From contig JAQXJR010000001.1 of assembly GCA_029009055.1 (NCBI GenBank), positions 1-64,000 on the forward strand: a stretch of DNA of 64,000 bases. Reading direction: 5' to 3'. Source of the DNA: Eubacteriales bacterium (GTDB taxonomy: Bacteria > Bacillota > Clostridia > Peptostreptococcales > Anaerovoracaceae). Both the position numbers and the translations under genes were made by a program. A model generated the notes under the pieces. It was not told the origin of the DNA and did not search any database. It worked only from the letters and a program-made list of their open reading frames with translations. Positions 44,917-53,230 of the stretch are shown piece after piece (within the stretch, counting starts at the first letter, position 1; each line of letters opens with the position of its first letter).

Positions 44917-44944
44917 AAGGGAAGCTGCTCACGCAGCCTCCCTT
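44917..44944 (-). other. Intercistronic hairpin between eutQ and eutJ
   Basis: AAGGGA-A-GCTGC-TCAC-GCAGC-C-TCCCTT, two GC-rich stems with one internal mismatch, and no T-run on either side. More like an RNA stability or processing hairpin than a terminator. Confidence 0.55.
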
Positions 44945-44956
44945 ACAATAGATCTA

Positions 44957-45421
44957 CTAAATGAAGTCAGACCAGTTAGCAGGATAGCAATAATAAATGT
45001 ATCTTGTCTTCTGATCAAGTGACTGGAAATGTATGTGGCTTCCCTTAGGAATGAGGATAGTCTCCCCTGCCTTACCTACGACATGTCTGCCGTCAATCTC
45101 AATGGTAAGTTCACCACTGATGACGTAATCATACTCGTCATAAGTCAGTGTCCACTCGAGCTCAGAGTGATCGATTTCCATAACACCAGGGCCCATAGCA
45201 GGTGACTCTTCAACAGTAGTCAGATCCTGCAGTGTAACACCCTTAGCATTGAACTCGTCAAGTCTGGTGTTGTCAAAATTGATACTCATGATGCCGGATG
45301 GATCTACGTGCTTTACAGTTCCATTCTCCTCTGTAATGGTCTTGACTCCGTTATCTTTGTTGAGAGTTGCCTCTACAACTTTCGCGATAACTTCGCTCAA
45401 AACTTTCTCATCAATTTCCAT
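44957..45421 (-). CDS. eutQ: EutQ cupin protein
   Basis: 154 aa. An N-terminal amphipathic helix (MEIDEKVLSEVIAKVVEATL) resembles an encapsulation peptide; the cupin barrel covers about 60-150 (WTLTYDEYDYVISGELTIEI, GKAGETILIPKGSHIHF). In Salmonella EutQ was reported to have acetate kinase activity in vitro and to help shell assembly. Enteric EutQ carries an extra N-terminal module with an SPAARD-like motif; this one lacks it, whereas three other proteins of the locus have it. Confidence 0.93.
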   Translation of the reverse strand: MEIDEKVLSEVIAKVVEATLNKDNGVKTITEENGTVKHVDPSGIMSINFDNTRLDEFNAKGVTLQDLTTVEESPAMGPGVMEIDHSELEWTLTYDEYDYVISGELTIEIDGRHVVGKAGETILIPKGSHIHFQSLDQKTRYIYYCYPANWSDFI

Positions 45422-45477
45422 AATCTTATACTCCTTGCTTATGCAAATAGTACGTTTATTAATTTACAAACAGCTAA

Positions 45478-46710
45478 TTACTTAGCCATGGACTCCTCAA
45501 CCTTCTTCAGGAGTGCAGGTGCGAGCATGTTAGCTACGATCAGAGCAGTAACGCCGGCAACCAGCTTACCAACGATCATAGGAACGATCATGTTCTTATC
45601 TACACCACCTGTGAATCCAAGGTGATCTCCGAATACGAATGCAGCAGATACAGAGAATGCTACGTTCATAAGCTTACCCTTAGGGTTCATATCCTTCAGG
45701 ATGTTGAACATAGCGATGTTGTTAGCCAGGTTAGCTACGAGACCTGTGCAGGCTGCTTCGTTCATTCCCAGAGCCTTACCAAGAGCCTCGAGAGGTCCCT
45801 TGAATGTTCTCTGAATCCAAAGTACCATTGGGAAAGCACCGATCAGTACGCAGGAAATCTGTCCACAAACGAGAAGTCCGGATTCAAGTGGTATAACTCC
45901 GTCAGCGTCAGGCTCTACCATCAGGTTCATAAGAGGGAACTTGATTCCTGTCTCATACTCAAATACAGCGACTGCTGTGAAGAATGTGATAACAACTGTA
46001 ACGCCTGTTCCGAATTTATTGAATCCAGAAATCATCTTTGCAGGGATGAACCAAAGTCCAACTACGATGAGAGCCGCGATGATGATTACAGGAATAAGGT
46101 TCTGCATGATTCTGCCGAAACCGAGCTTGTAACCGTCAGCAGCTACTGTGTTCATCATAAGTCCACCAGCGATACATCCGATAGGGATAGTGATCATACC
46201 AGCGAGGATACCAGCGCCGAGGTAAGATCTGTCTTCCTCTTCAATGATTCCGAGGGCTACTGGGATTGTGAATACGATCGTAGGTCCCATCATACCGCCG
46301 AGGATGATTCCGGCGAAGCTTCCGATAGCGTGGTCAGCAGCCATCTGCATAGCAAGTGGGTAACCACCCATATCCATAGCGAGCAGTGTAGTAGCGAACA
46401 TAGAAGCGTCAGCTCCAACTGCCTGATAAATAGGAACGATAACCGGCTTCAAGATCATAGCGAGTACTGGAGCTGCGGCTACAACGCCGGCCATTGAAAT
46501 AGCCAGGTCTCCCATAGCAGCGAATCCAGATTCCCACTGTTCTCCGTAACCCTTCTTATTTCCAGCGATTCTGTCGATAGCACCGATAAGCATGAAGATC
46601 ATCATGAGAAGCACGATAACCTGCTGAATACCGATGTTAGAAACCCATGCGCTGATACTGTCTGTAAATGCAGCGCCATTAGTTAAATTCTTAGCAAGTT
46701 CACCAAACAT
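45478..46710 (-). CDS. eutH: Ethanolamine transporter EutH
   Basis: 410 aa, about 10-11 transmembrane segments. Family blocks visible: IFMLIGAIDRIAGNKKGYGE, ATTLLAMDMGGYPLAMQMAA, MMGPTIVFTIPVALGIIEEE and VAGVTALIVANMLAPALLKK. Imports ethanolamine, mainly needed at low external concentration or low pH. Its start overlaps the end of the second eutN by 11 bases and has a strong AGGAGG site. Confidence 0.96.
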   Translation of the reverse strand: MFGELAKNLTNGAAFTDSISAWVSNIGIQQVIVLLMMIFMLIGAIDRIAGNKKGYGEQWESGFAAMGDLAISMAGVVAAAPVLAMILKPVIVPIYQAVGADASMFATTLLAMDMGGYPLAMQMAADHAIGSFAGIILGGMMGPTIVFTIPVALGIIEEEDRSYLGAGILAGMITIPIGCIAGGLMMNTVAADGYKLGFGRIMQNLIPVIIIAALIVVGLWFIPAKMISGFNKFGTGVTVVITFFTAVAVFEYETGIKFPLMNLMVEPDADGVIPLESGLLVCGQISCVLIGAFPMVLWIQRTFKGPLEALGKALGMNEAACTGLVANLANNIAMFNILKDMNPKGKLMNVAFSVSAAFVFGDHLGFTGGVDKNMIVPMIVGKLVAGVTALIVANMLAPALLKKVEESMAK

Positions 46711-46993
46711 TTTTTTCTTCCTCCTCGGAAATTAATGCTGCTGCCTTGTCTTCATCTACGATCCCGACGACTGCTGTGCTTATAGGTATCATATTATTTC
46801 CGTCTGCCCTGCGGGCCCCGCTTCCGCCGATAGTGATGACCAGGTCACCAATTCCGGCATCCAGATTATCAGCTACGATTACGTCTTTAGCGTTGCCATT
46901 ATACAGCGGCTTGACGACCAGAAGTTTGTATTCGCGGAGGCTTTCCGCTTTTCTAGTCGACCAAACTTGGCCGATAACTCTACCCAACTTCAT
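46700..46993 (-). CDS. eutN: EutN/CcmL pentameric vertex protein (copy 2)
   Basis: 97 aa: MKLGRVIGQVWSTRKAESLR, VIVADNLDAGIGDLVITIGG, STAVVGIVDED, then an acidic tail AALISEEEEKNVW. Closer to canonical EutN than the first copy. Two different pentamers in one locus could occupy different vertices or be used at different ratios. Confidence 0.94.
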   Translation of the reverse strand: MKLGRVIGQVWSTRKAESLREYKLLVVKPLYNGNAKDVIVADNLDAGIGDLVITIGGSGARRADGNNMIPISTAVVGIVDEDKAAALISEEEEKNVW

Positions 46994-47004
46994 TTCCTAC
47001 CTCA

Positions 47005-47778
47005 TTAAGCACCGACTACCGTGATCTTAATTCCGTTCTTATGAGCACAATCCTTAGCGACTTCAGTTATTATTGTTCTCGGTGAGATCAGTATCTCAGT
47101 TCTCGAGTCCATTCTTGCCCCAATAACATCTGTCTCGGTAAGTACTCTTCTCTTAAAGACTTCATCAACAGGCTCATCCGCCTTAGCAGGCTGAGGAGCG
47201 GCTGCCGGCTTCTTCTCTTCTTTAAGAGCTTCCTCTCTCTGGACAGCGACATCACCGCCGCCTCCTATGGAAGCAGAACAGAGTTTATCAGGATTCGAGC
47301 ACAGCGTGACAACCAGATCGTCCAGGGAACGTACATCCATTCCCCAGTCCTTGAGAGTGTTCAGTTTATTGCTAAACATATCCAGGAAGGACTTCGGCGC
47401 GGTTTTACGATACTTGAGAAACTCTATATCGTCTTCAACGATCGAAATGTCCTTGCCCTGCATAATGCAGCTGCCTATAAGTTTTAAATAAGGATTATCG
47501 AAAATACCTAGAGTTAGCTTTGACAGGCTCTCGTTATCCAAGTCGGCAATAACAACTTTCTTGTAGCTCTCAAGATCTACTGGCTGTCCCTCTGAGTCGA
47601 ATCCGTCGACATCAAAGCAGCTAGTAAGCCTTTGGTTATTTTCTAAATCAGAGACACCCTTATTAACGGCCTTCGATATAACCAAAATCTTTGGCTTGTC
47701 TTCTTTTGCTGATTCTACTTTCAGGATCGCGTATTCTACTCTTCTCACGATCTCAGCAATCAGTTTTTCAAGATTCAA
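47005..47778 (-). CDS. Flavoprotein-like Eut protein of unknown function with C-terminal SPRT module
   Basis: 257 aa from a TTG start at 47778; AGGGGAGG lies 7 bases upstream, which decides this start over the in-frame codon at 47796. N-terminal helix (NLEKLIAEIVRRVEYAILKV) of encapsulation type; then an alpha/beta region (KPKILVISKA, KKVVIADLDN, IGSCIMQGKDISIVED) like the flavoprotein-fold genes seen beside eutT in other Firmicutes; a Pro/Ala/Lys linker; and a C-terminal module RRVLTETDVIGA ... ILISPRTIITEVAKDCAHKN, related to the EutQ N-terminal module. Role unknown. Confidence 0.75.
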   Translation of the reverse strand: MNLEKLIAEIVRRVEYAILKVESAKEDKPKILVISKAVNKGVSDLENNQRLTSCFDVDGFDSEGQPVDLESYKKVVIADLDNESLSKLTLGIFDNPYLKLIGSCIMQGKDISIVEDDIEFLKYRKTAPKSFLDMFSNKLNTLKDWGMDVRSLDDLVVTLCSNPDKLCSASIGGGGDVAVQREEALKEEKKPAAAPQPAKADEPVDEVFKRRVLTETDVIGARMDSRTEILISPRTIITEVAKDCAHKNGIKITVVGA

Positions 47779-47807
47779 AAGAATGCCTCCCCTCAATTGA
47801 AATACGA

Positions 47808-48644
47808 TTAATACTGTTTTGGTCCGGTCTTGTAATCGCCGGCAAGGTACTTACACATCATGATGTGCAGCGCGCTTGAAAGACGATTCAATTCCTCGAT
47901 AATATCAACCCTAGTTACTTTCCTACCCTCCTGAAAAGCATCAACTGCTGCCAGTTCTGCCTCTCTGATAGATGCTCTAATCAGATTCAGCTGGGCATAT
48001 TCGATACCCATTGAGTGGTCCGGCAGAGTCATCTGCTTGATTTTATAGTACTTCATAGGGTTGTGAGAATGCTCTCTCAGTTCAGCGTGATTCAATCCGA
48101 TGATAGTCTCTTTAGTGTAATCCTGCTCGAGGATCTCAGCTACCATGAGCTTTCTGAGACAATCCAGGATATCATCGAGATCCTTCACTAGGAGTTCACT
48201 CTTGCTGTTCTGATCGATAACGCACTGGGCGTTAACGACTTCTGCCTGCAAGCGGTCAAGCTTGCCACGGTATTTAATACGCGGGTTATTCTTATCGACC
48301 AGCTTGTTACCGAAGAGCTGAGTCATGAATTCCGGCTTTTCCATATAACCGGCGCCGGTCTCATAATCTACATACTTCGGTTTGAAAACAGCGGGCTCTG
48401 AATCTCCGGATACTCCCGATCTAGGTCCTGAGGACTGATTAGGTTTCCTTTCTTCCATAGCCTTTTCTCTGGCTGCCTTTCTTTCGTTGGCCGCGCGATT
48501 TCTCTCGAAATCGATAGCCACCTGCATTTGGTTTAAGTATTCTCTGGCTGCAGGAGATAAAAGTTTGCCTTCCGGTATGTAATATACGTCAGGCTTTGTA
48601 GCTCTAAGTTCAGCTCTGATTATGTCTTCAGTTATGACCTTCAA
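47808..48644 (-). CDS. eutT: ATP:cob(I)alamin adenosyltransferase EutT
   Basis: 278 aa. Supplies adenosylcobalamin to ethanolamine ammonia-lyase. N-terminal module KVITEDIIRAELRATK ... GKLLSPAAREYLNQMQVAID, a charged linker (50-85), then the adenosyltransferase helical domain (GKLDRLQAEVVNAQ, LDDILDCLRKLMVAEIL, ALHIMMCKYLAGDY). The HX11CCXXC metal motif of enteric EutT is absent, as in the metal-independent class described in Listeria and other Firmicutes. CTTG/CAAG tetramers are unusually common here compared with core genes. Confidence 0.93.
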   Translation of the reverse strand: MKVITEDIIRAELRATKPDVYYIPEGKLLSPAAREYLNQMQVAIDFERNRAANERKAAREKAMEERKPNQSSGPRSGVSGDSEPAVFKPKYVDYETGAGYMEKPEFMTQLFGNKLVDKNNPRIKYRGKLDRLQAEVVNAQCVIDQNSKSELLVKDLDDILDCLRKLMVAEILEQDYTKETIIGLNHAELREHSHNPMKYYKIKQMTLPDHSMGIEYAQLNLIRASIREAELAAVDAFQEGRKVTRVDIIEELNRLSSALHIMMCKYLAGDYKTGPKQY

Positions 48645-48670
48645 CTACAGCACCTCCTCCTGAAACCGTA

Positions 48671-48979
48671 CTAATTATCTCTCTCAAAAACTTCTTCTTC
48701 GTCCAGTTTAGGAAGGATAAATTCTACTTCCTGATGTGGTCTTGGAATTACATGGATAGAGAGAAGTTCTCCAACTCTCTCAGCTGCAGCGGCACCAGCG
48801 TCAACTGCTGCCTTAACAGCTCCTACGTCTCCTCTGACCATAACTGTAACAAGTCCTCCTCCAACGAGGATCTTGCCGATCAGAGTGACGTTAGCAGCCT
48901 TTACCATAGCATCGGCTGCCTCGACTGAAGGAACCAGTCCCTTAGTCTCGATCATTCCTAAAGCTAATGTGTTATTCAT
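48671..48979 (-). CDS. eutM: Hexameric BMC shell protein EutM (copy 1)
   Basis: 102 aa; [40 protein letters not shown] and [20 protein letters not shown] are the canonical BMC-H features, pore loop VGGGL. Differs from copy 2 at a handful of residues and by an 8-residue acidic C-terminus. Main facet protein of the shell. Confidence 0.96.
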   Translation of the reverse strand: MNNTLALGMIETKGLVPSVEAADAMVKAANVTLIGKILVGGGLVTVMVRGDVGAVKAAVDAGAAAAERVGELLSIHVIPRPHQEVEFILPKLDEEEVFERDN

Positions 48980-48996
48980 TTATATCCTCCTGGAAA

Positions 48997-49797
48997 TCAA
49001 ACGTTAATTCCGAAGGCTTCTAACAGTTCTTCTTTTCTAGCGAATTTGATTTCATGCTTTGTCAATGGAAAACCTTCCACGCCTCTGGCCATTTTTCTGA
49101 GTTCGCCGACCTTAAGATCTTCGAGAGCTCTGTCATAGATAAACTTTGCTTCATTCTCTAATTTCTCTAGGTCAAACTTACCAGGAATGACATCAGGTTT
49201 ATCGGCCTCATTCTTGACCTCGACCGATTCCACATCTTCAGAAATCATGGGCTTTACAGCCTCCGAGATATCTTCGGATTCCGGAACAGCGTCCGCGGCT
49301 TCATTCTCAGCTTCAGGTTCATTTAAAGCTTCAGCTTCTTCAGCCGGAGCTACTTCCTGAACTCCCGGAGCGTCATCTGTTTCAGATTCCTGCTCAGGCT
49401 CAGCTTCCACGGTCTCGACCGCTTCCGCAACATCAGACGCAGTTTCTAAAACATCCTCCGCAGACTCTCCCGTATCTACCGTCTCAGCCTTATCAGCTGG
49501 AGAATTAACATCGGGAGCGGCCGGAGGCGGCGTCATATCGACGATCTTACGAACGTCCTCTGCAGGTCTAGGAATTACGTTTATTGACATTAATTCGCAG
49601 ACCCTTTCAGCTGCGGCAGCACCGGCATCGATAGCCGCCTTTACAGCTCCGGTATCCCCTTCTACGAAAATGGATACCAGACCGCCACCAACCTTGATCA
49701 TATTCACCAGAGAAACATTTGCGGCTTTAATTGAAGCATCGAGCGCCTCGACTGCTCCAAGTTCTCCACGGACTTCAATCATTCCTAAAGCCTTCAT
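48997..49797 (-). CDS. EutK-like BMC protein with acidic linker and C-terminal helical domain
   Basis: 266 aa. BMC-H domain 1-86 (KALGMIEVRGELGAVEALDA, pore VGGGL). Residues 90-205 are a Glu/Ala/Asp/Val-rich low-complexity linker. The C-terminal 55 residues (LEKLENEAKFIYDRALEDLK, VGELRKMARGVEGFPLTKHE, IKFARKEELLEAF) look like a SAP/Rho-N-type helical nucleic-acid-binding fold. Enteric EutK also joins a BMC domain to a helix-turn-helix, but this tail is different and the linker far longer. It lies between the two eutM copies. Confidence 0.85.
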   Translation of the reverse strand: MKALGMIEVRGELGAVEALDASIKAANVSLVNMIKVGGGLVSIFVEGDTGAVKAAIDAGAAAAERVCELMSINVIPRPAEDVRKIVDMTPPPAAPDVNSPADKAETVDTGESAEDVLETASDVAEAVETVEAEPEQESETDDAPGVQEVAPAEEAEALNEPEAENEAADAVPESEDISEAVKPMISEDVESVEVKNEADKPDVIPGKFDLEKLENEAKFIYDRALEDLKVGELRKMARGVEGFPLTKHEIKFARKEELLEAFGINV

Positions 49798-49847
49798 TAT
49801 TTCTCCTTACCGTGTTGTCCCAAAATACTAATTCCTATGAATGTGTA

Positions 49848-50132
49848 TTAGTCCTCGAGCTTAGGAAGAATAAATTCAACTTCCTGATGTGGTCTTGGGA
49901 TTACATGAATTGAGAGAAGCTCTCCAACTCTTTCAGCAGCAGCTGCGCCAGCGTCTACAGCGGCCTTAACAGCTCCTACATCTCCTCTTACCATAACAGT
50001 TACAAGTCCTCCACCTACGAGAACCTTACCGATAAGAGTAACGTTAGCAGCCTTTACCATAGCATCAGCTGCTTCGATTGAAGGAACGAGACCTTTAGTC
50101 TCGATCATTCCTAATGCCTGTGTGTTGTTCAT
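49848..50132 (-). CDS. eutM: Hexameric BMC shell protein EutM (copy 2)
   Basis: 94 aa, nearly identical to the copy at 48671-48979 ([20 protein letters not shown], pore VGGGL), with mostly synonymous DNA differences. The pair flanking the EutK-like gene suggests a duplication kept under purifying selection or recent gene conversion. Confidence 0.96.
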   Translation of the reverse strand: MNNTQALGMIETKGLVPSIEAADAMVKAANVTLIGKVLVGGGLVTVMVRGDVGAVKAAVDAGAAAAERVGELLSIHVIPRPHQEVEFILPKLED

Positions 50133-50152
50133 ATCCTACTACCTCCGTCTAA

Positions 50153-50824
50153 TTAAAACTCAGTAGGGTTTGCTGCTACAAACTCTACAGCGTTTGCGAA
50201 TGCATCGCATGCAGACTTACAAGCAGACTGTGTTCCTGTGAGGAGTCCGCCACCGAAGTTTGTCTCTGATGGTGGGTTGTAGAGTGCCTTCAGCTGAACA
50301 TCAGCAGCCTTCAGTGCAGCATCCATAGCGTACATTGACTCAAGTGGAGGAGCGATCAGGTAAGCGATTGGCTCGCCCTCAGGAATTCCGCATCCCTTTG
50401 AAAGGTAAGAACCTGTTCTGGAAATGCAGTGAGCATAGTAGCAAATATCGTCTCCGTCTCTAGCAGAGATGAAGTGAGCCTTATTCTCGATCATGTCAAT
50501 AGCAGCGTCAAGTCCGCTTCTAGCCTCAGCTGGGTTAGGAGCAGCGAGCATAGCAACGATATCACCAGCAAGAGCTGTGTTCTGGTTAGCAGCGCCAGCA
50601 TACATAGATCTAGCGTAGATAACCTGGCACTCAGCCTTCTTTGTTGCTTCGTCGATAGCTGTGTATGTTACATCATCGCAGTCTGTGGAAATAAGTGCGA
50701 GAGAATGCCATTCGTCTGGGAATTCAGCACCCTCGAGTCCCTTCAGTTCTTTAACGAGCTCAGGTCTTGCATTAGGAATTAATTTAGCGGCCAGTACAAC
50801 GGTCTGTAATGGATCTCCCTTCAT
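50153..50824 (-). CDS. eutL: Trimeric tandem-BMC shell protein EutL
   Basis: 223 aa, two circularly permuted BMC domains; MKGDPLQTVVLAAKLIPNAR, DEATKKAECQVIYARSMYAG and the C-terminal AYLIAPPLESMYAMDAALKA, SETNFGGGLLTGTQSACKSA match EutL, whose gated central pore may pass large cofactors. The ATG at 50824 is chosen because AAGGAG is 8 bases upstream; the GTG at 50833 overlaps that site. Confidence 0.95.
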   Translation of the reverse strand: MKGDPLQTVVLAAKLIPNARPELVKELKGLEGAEFPDEWHSLALISTDCDDVTYTAIDEATKKAECQVIYARSMYAGAANQNTALAGDIVAMLAAPNPAEARSGLDAAIDMIENKAHFISARDGDDICYYAHCISRTGSYLSKGCGIPEGEPIAYLIAPPLESMYAMDAALKAADVQLKALYNPPSETNFGGGLLTGTQSACKSACDAFANAVEFVAANPTEF

Positions 50825-50850
50825 TTTATTCACTCCTTAAATAAATAAAA

Positions 50851-51795
50851 CTATAACTTAAGTTCAGTACCACTGATCTTCTTATCAAGCATGATCTTAA
50901 GGATCTCAGCTACATGAGCTCCTGCCTCTACAGGGTTCGTTCCTTTCTCATGAATGTTGGAAATCAGAGTTCTTCTAGATTCTGGCATACCTACTGTGCA
51001 CTTATAGCCCATGTAAGCTGACATAGAGTTAGCTGTGATGAGTCCCGGTCTCTCGCCGATAAGTACGCATGTAACCTCAGCTCCTGTGATTTCGGAAACC
51101 TGGTCCATAACGCCTACACGACCATACTTTACGAAGAATGGTGTTCCGACCTTAACGCCCTTAGCTTCCAGACCCTGGATGATAGCGTTCAGGCAGTCCT
51201 TAGCGTTAGCCTTAATAGCGGACGAAGAAAGTCCGTCAGATACATAGATCTCAGCCTGTGGATTCATAACGCACTTCTCTTTAATAGTAGCTACTGCTTC
51301 ATCAGTAAGCTTTCTGCCAAGGTCAGGTCTAGTAAGGTATTCATCCTTATCACGGCACTGAGTCTGAACAGTAAAGAGCTTAAGCTCGTTATCAACGTAA
51401 TCCTGGTCTACTTCCTTAAAGCAAGCGTCCTGAGCGGCAGCGTGGTCAGCTCTGAACATCAGCTGTGGAAGAGTCTTATATCTAGCGCCGGCTTTACCGA
51501 TACCGATACGGCATGGAGCCTTAAGCTTCAGATCCTTAAAAGCTTCGCCATCGTACGGATTCTCTACGAGATAGAGCTCTCTTACATCGATATCACAAAT
51601 GTCTTCGAGTTCTCCGTCCTCTACAGGGATATCCTTCTGGACCCACTTAGGGCCATCGCCTACAGGTGTGTAACCATCTGCGGCTTCTTCTGCAGGTGCT
51701 TCTGCAGGTGCTTCTGCGGCTGGAGCAGCAGCTGTTTCTGCGTTCATTCCAGCGAGTACATCTTCAATGATGGATTTTAATTCTTCAGTATTCAC
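50851..51795 (-). CDS. eutC: Ethanolamine ammonia-lyase small subunit
   Basis: 314 aa. Residues 1-20 (MNTEELKSIIEDVLAGMNAE) form the amphipathic encapsulation helix, followed by an Ala/Pro/Glu linker, then the cobalamin-binding EutC core (CRIGIGKAGARYKT, VSDGLSSSAIKANAKDCL, VLIGERPGLITANSMSAYMG). Forms the enzyme with EutB, cleaving ethanolamine to acetaldehyde and ammonia. Confidence 0.97.
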   Translation of the reverse strand: MNTEELKSIIEDVLAGMNAETAAAPAAEAPAEAPAEEAADGYTPVGDGPKWVQKDIPVEDGELEDICDIDVRELYLVENPYDGEAFKDLKLKAPCRIGIGKAGARYKTLPQLMFRADHAAAQDACFKEVDQDYVDNELKLFTVQTQCRDKDEYLTRPDLGRKLTDEAVATIKEKCVMNPQAEIYVSDGLSSSAIKANAKDCLNAIIQGLEAKGVKVGTPFFVKYGRVGVMDQVSEITGAEVTCVLIGERPGLITANSMSAYMGYKCTVGMPESRRTLISNIHEKGTNPVEAGAHVAEILKIMLDKKISGTELKL

Positions 51796-51809
51796 AGTTA
51801 CTACCTCCC

Positions 51810-53213
51810 TTACTTAACCATTACTGAGGCAGGGTCGTTAGCAAGGAAAATGGAAGCGTCACCAGCACGATCTGTGAGCTTGCCGTCCTTGGAGAATCCC
51901 ATTCTCTCAAGCCATGCATCAAACTCAGGTGCAGGTCTCATTCCCAGTGCTTCACGAACAGCGGCAGAATCCTGATATCCTGTGCACTGATACATCAGCA
52001 TGGAGTCGTCTCCTTCAGGAACACCCATGATGTAGTTGCAGCCGGCAGCAACTAAGCATGTTGTCAGAAGTTCGATATCATTCTGGTCAGCCTTCATGTG
52101 GTTAGTGTAGCAAGCGTCGCATCCCATTGGGATTCCCTGAAGTTTACCATTGAAGTGGTCTTCAAGTCCTGCGCGGATAACCTGCTTGGAATCATACAGA
52201 TACTCAGGTCCGATGAATCCTACTACTGTGTTCAGCAGGAACGGATCATAGTGTCTAGCGAGACCATAGCATCTGGACTCCATAGTTACTTCGTCCCAGC
52301 CGTTATGAGCGTCAGCTGACAGCTCAGAACCCTGTCCTGTTTCGAAGTAGTTTACGTTAGGTCCCTCAGCGCGGCCGAGTGTCAGAGCGTAATCTCTTCC
52401 GTCCTGGATCATCTCAGGTGTTACACCGAAGGATTCGTTACCCTTCTGAGAACCAGCGATGGACTGGAATACGCAGTCGATAGGAGCGCCGAACTGCTTA
52501 GCGGCTGCAATCTGTGTAGTGATGTGAGCCAGTACGCAGATCTGTGTAGGAATTTCCCACTTATTTCTGAACTCATCGAACCTCTTCAGAAGTCTAGCTA
52601 CAGATTCAACACCATCATCTACAGGGTTAAGTCCGAGTACTGCGTCTCCGCATCCCAGAGAGAATCCTTCCATAAGTGATGCTGTGATACCATCTACATC
52701 GTCTGTAGGATGGTTAGGCTGAAGTCTTGAAGAGAATGTTCCATCGAGACCGATAGTAGTTCTGCAGTGAGCAGAAGTTCTGATCTTCTTAGCGCCGTAG
52801 ATCAGGTCGAGGTTACTCATTTCCTTAGAAATAGCAGCACTGATCTCTGATGTGATACCCTTAGAAGCTCTCTTGATATCATGTCTCGTTGTCTTAGTGT
52901 CGAGCATCCACTCTCTGAATTCAGCGACTGTCATGTTCTTGATGTCATTGAAGATTGACTCATTTACATCGTCCTGAATGATTCTCGTAACGTCATCATC
53001 CTCGTATGGAACTGCAGGATAGTTTCTGACGTCATTCAGTGTAAGGTTGGCAAGAACCCATTTTGCAGCTACTCTTTCCTCAGCAGAATCAGCAGCGATG
53101 CCGGCGAGCTTATCACCGGACTTTTCTTCGTTGGCTTTGGCCATTACTTCGCATACGTCTTTGAATTCGTACTCATGACCACGCAACTTTGTTTTTAGGA
53201 TCACTTTTCTCAC
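51810..53213 (-). CDS. eutB: Ethanolamine ammonia-lyase large subunit
   Basis: 467 aa, catalytic TIM barrel for the adenosylcobalamin radical reaction. Family blocks: LKTKLRGHEYEFKDVCEVMA, TTIGLDGTFSSRLQPNHPTD, CVLAHITTQIAAAKQFGAPI, GMRPAPEFDAWLERMG. Followed by eutC after 14 bases. Codon context resembles the host core genes more than eutT does. Confidence 0.97.
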   Translation of the reverse strand: MRKVILKTKLRGHEYEFKDVCEVMAKANEEKSGDKLAGIAADSAEERVAAKWVLANLTLNDVRNYPAVPYEDDDVTRIIQDDVNESIFNDIKNMTVAEFREWMLDTKTTRHDIKRASKGITSEISAAISKEMSNLDLIYGAKKIRTSAHCRTTIGLDGTFSSRLQPNHPTDDVDGITASLMEGFSLGCGDAVLGLNPVDDGVESVARLLKRFDEFRNKWEIPTQICVLAHITTQIAAAKQFGAPIDCVFQSIAGSQKGNESFGVTPEMIQDGRDYALTLGRAEGPNVNYFETGQGSELSADAHNGWDEVTMESRCYGLARHYDPFLLNTVVGFIGPEYLYDSKQVIRAGLEDHFNGKLQGIPMGCDACYTNHMKADQNDIELLTTCLVAAGCNYIMGVPEGDDSMLMYQCTGYQDSAAVREALGMRPAPEFDAWLERMGFSKDGKLTDRAGDASIFLANDPASVMVK

Positions 53214-53230
53214 CTCTTGCTTTCATTCTT

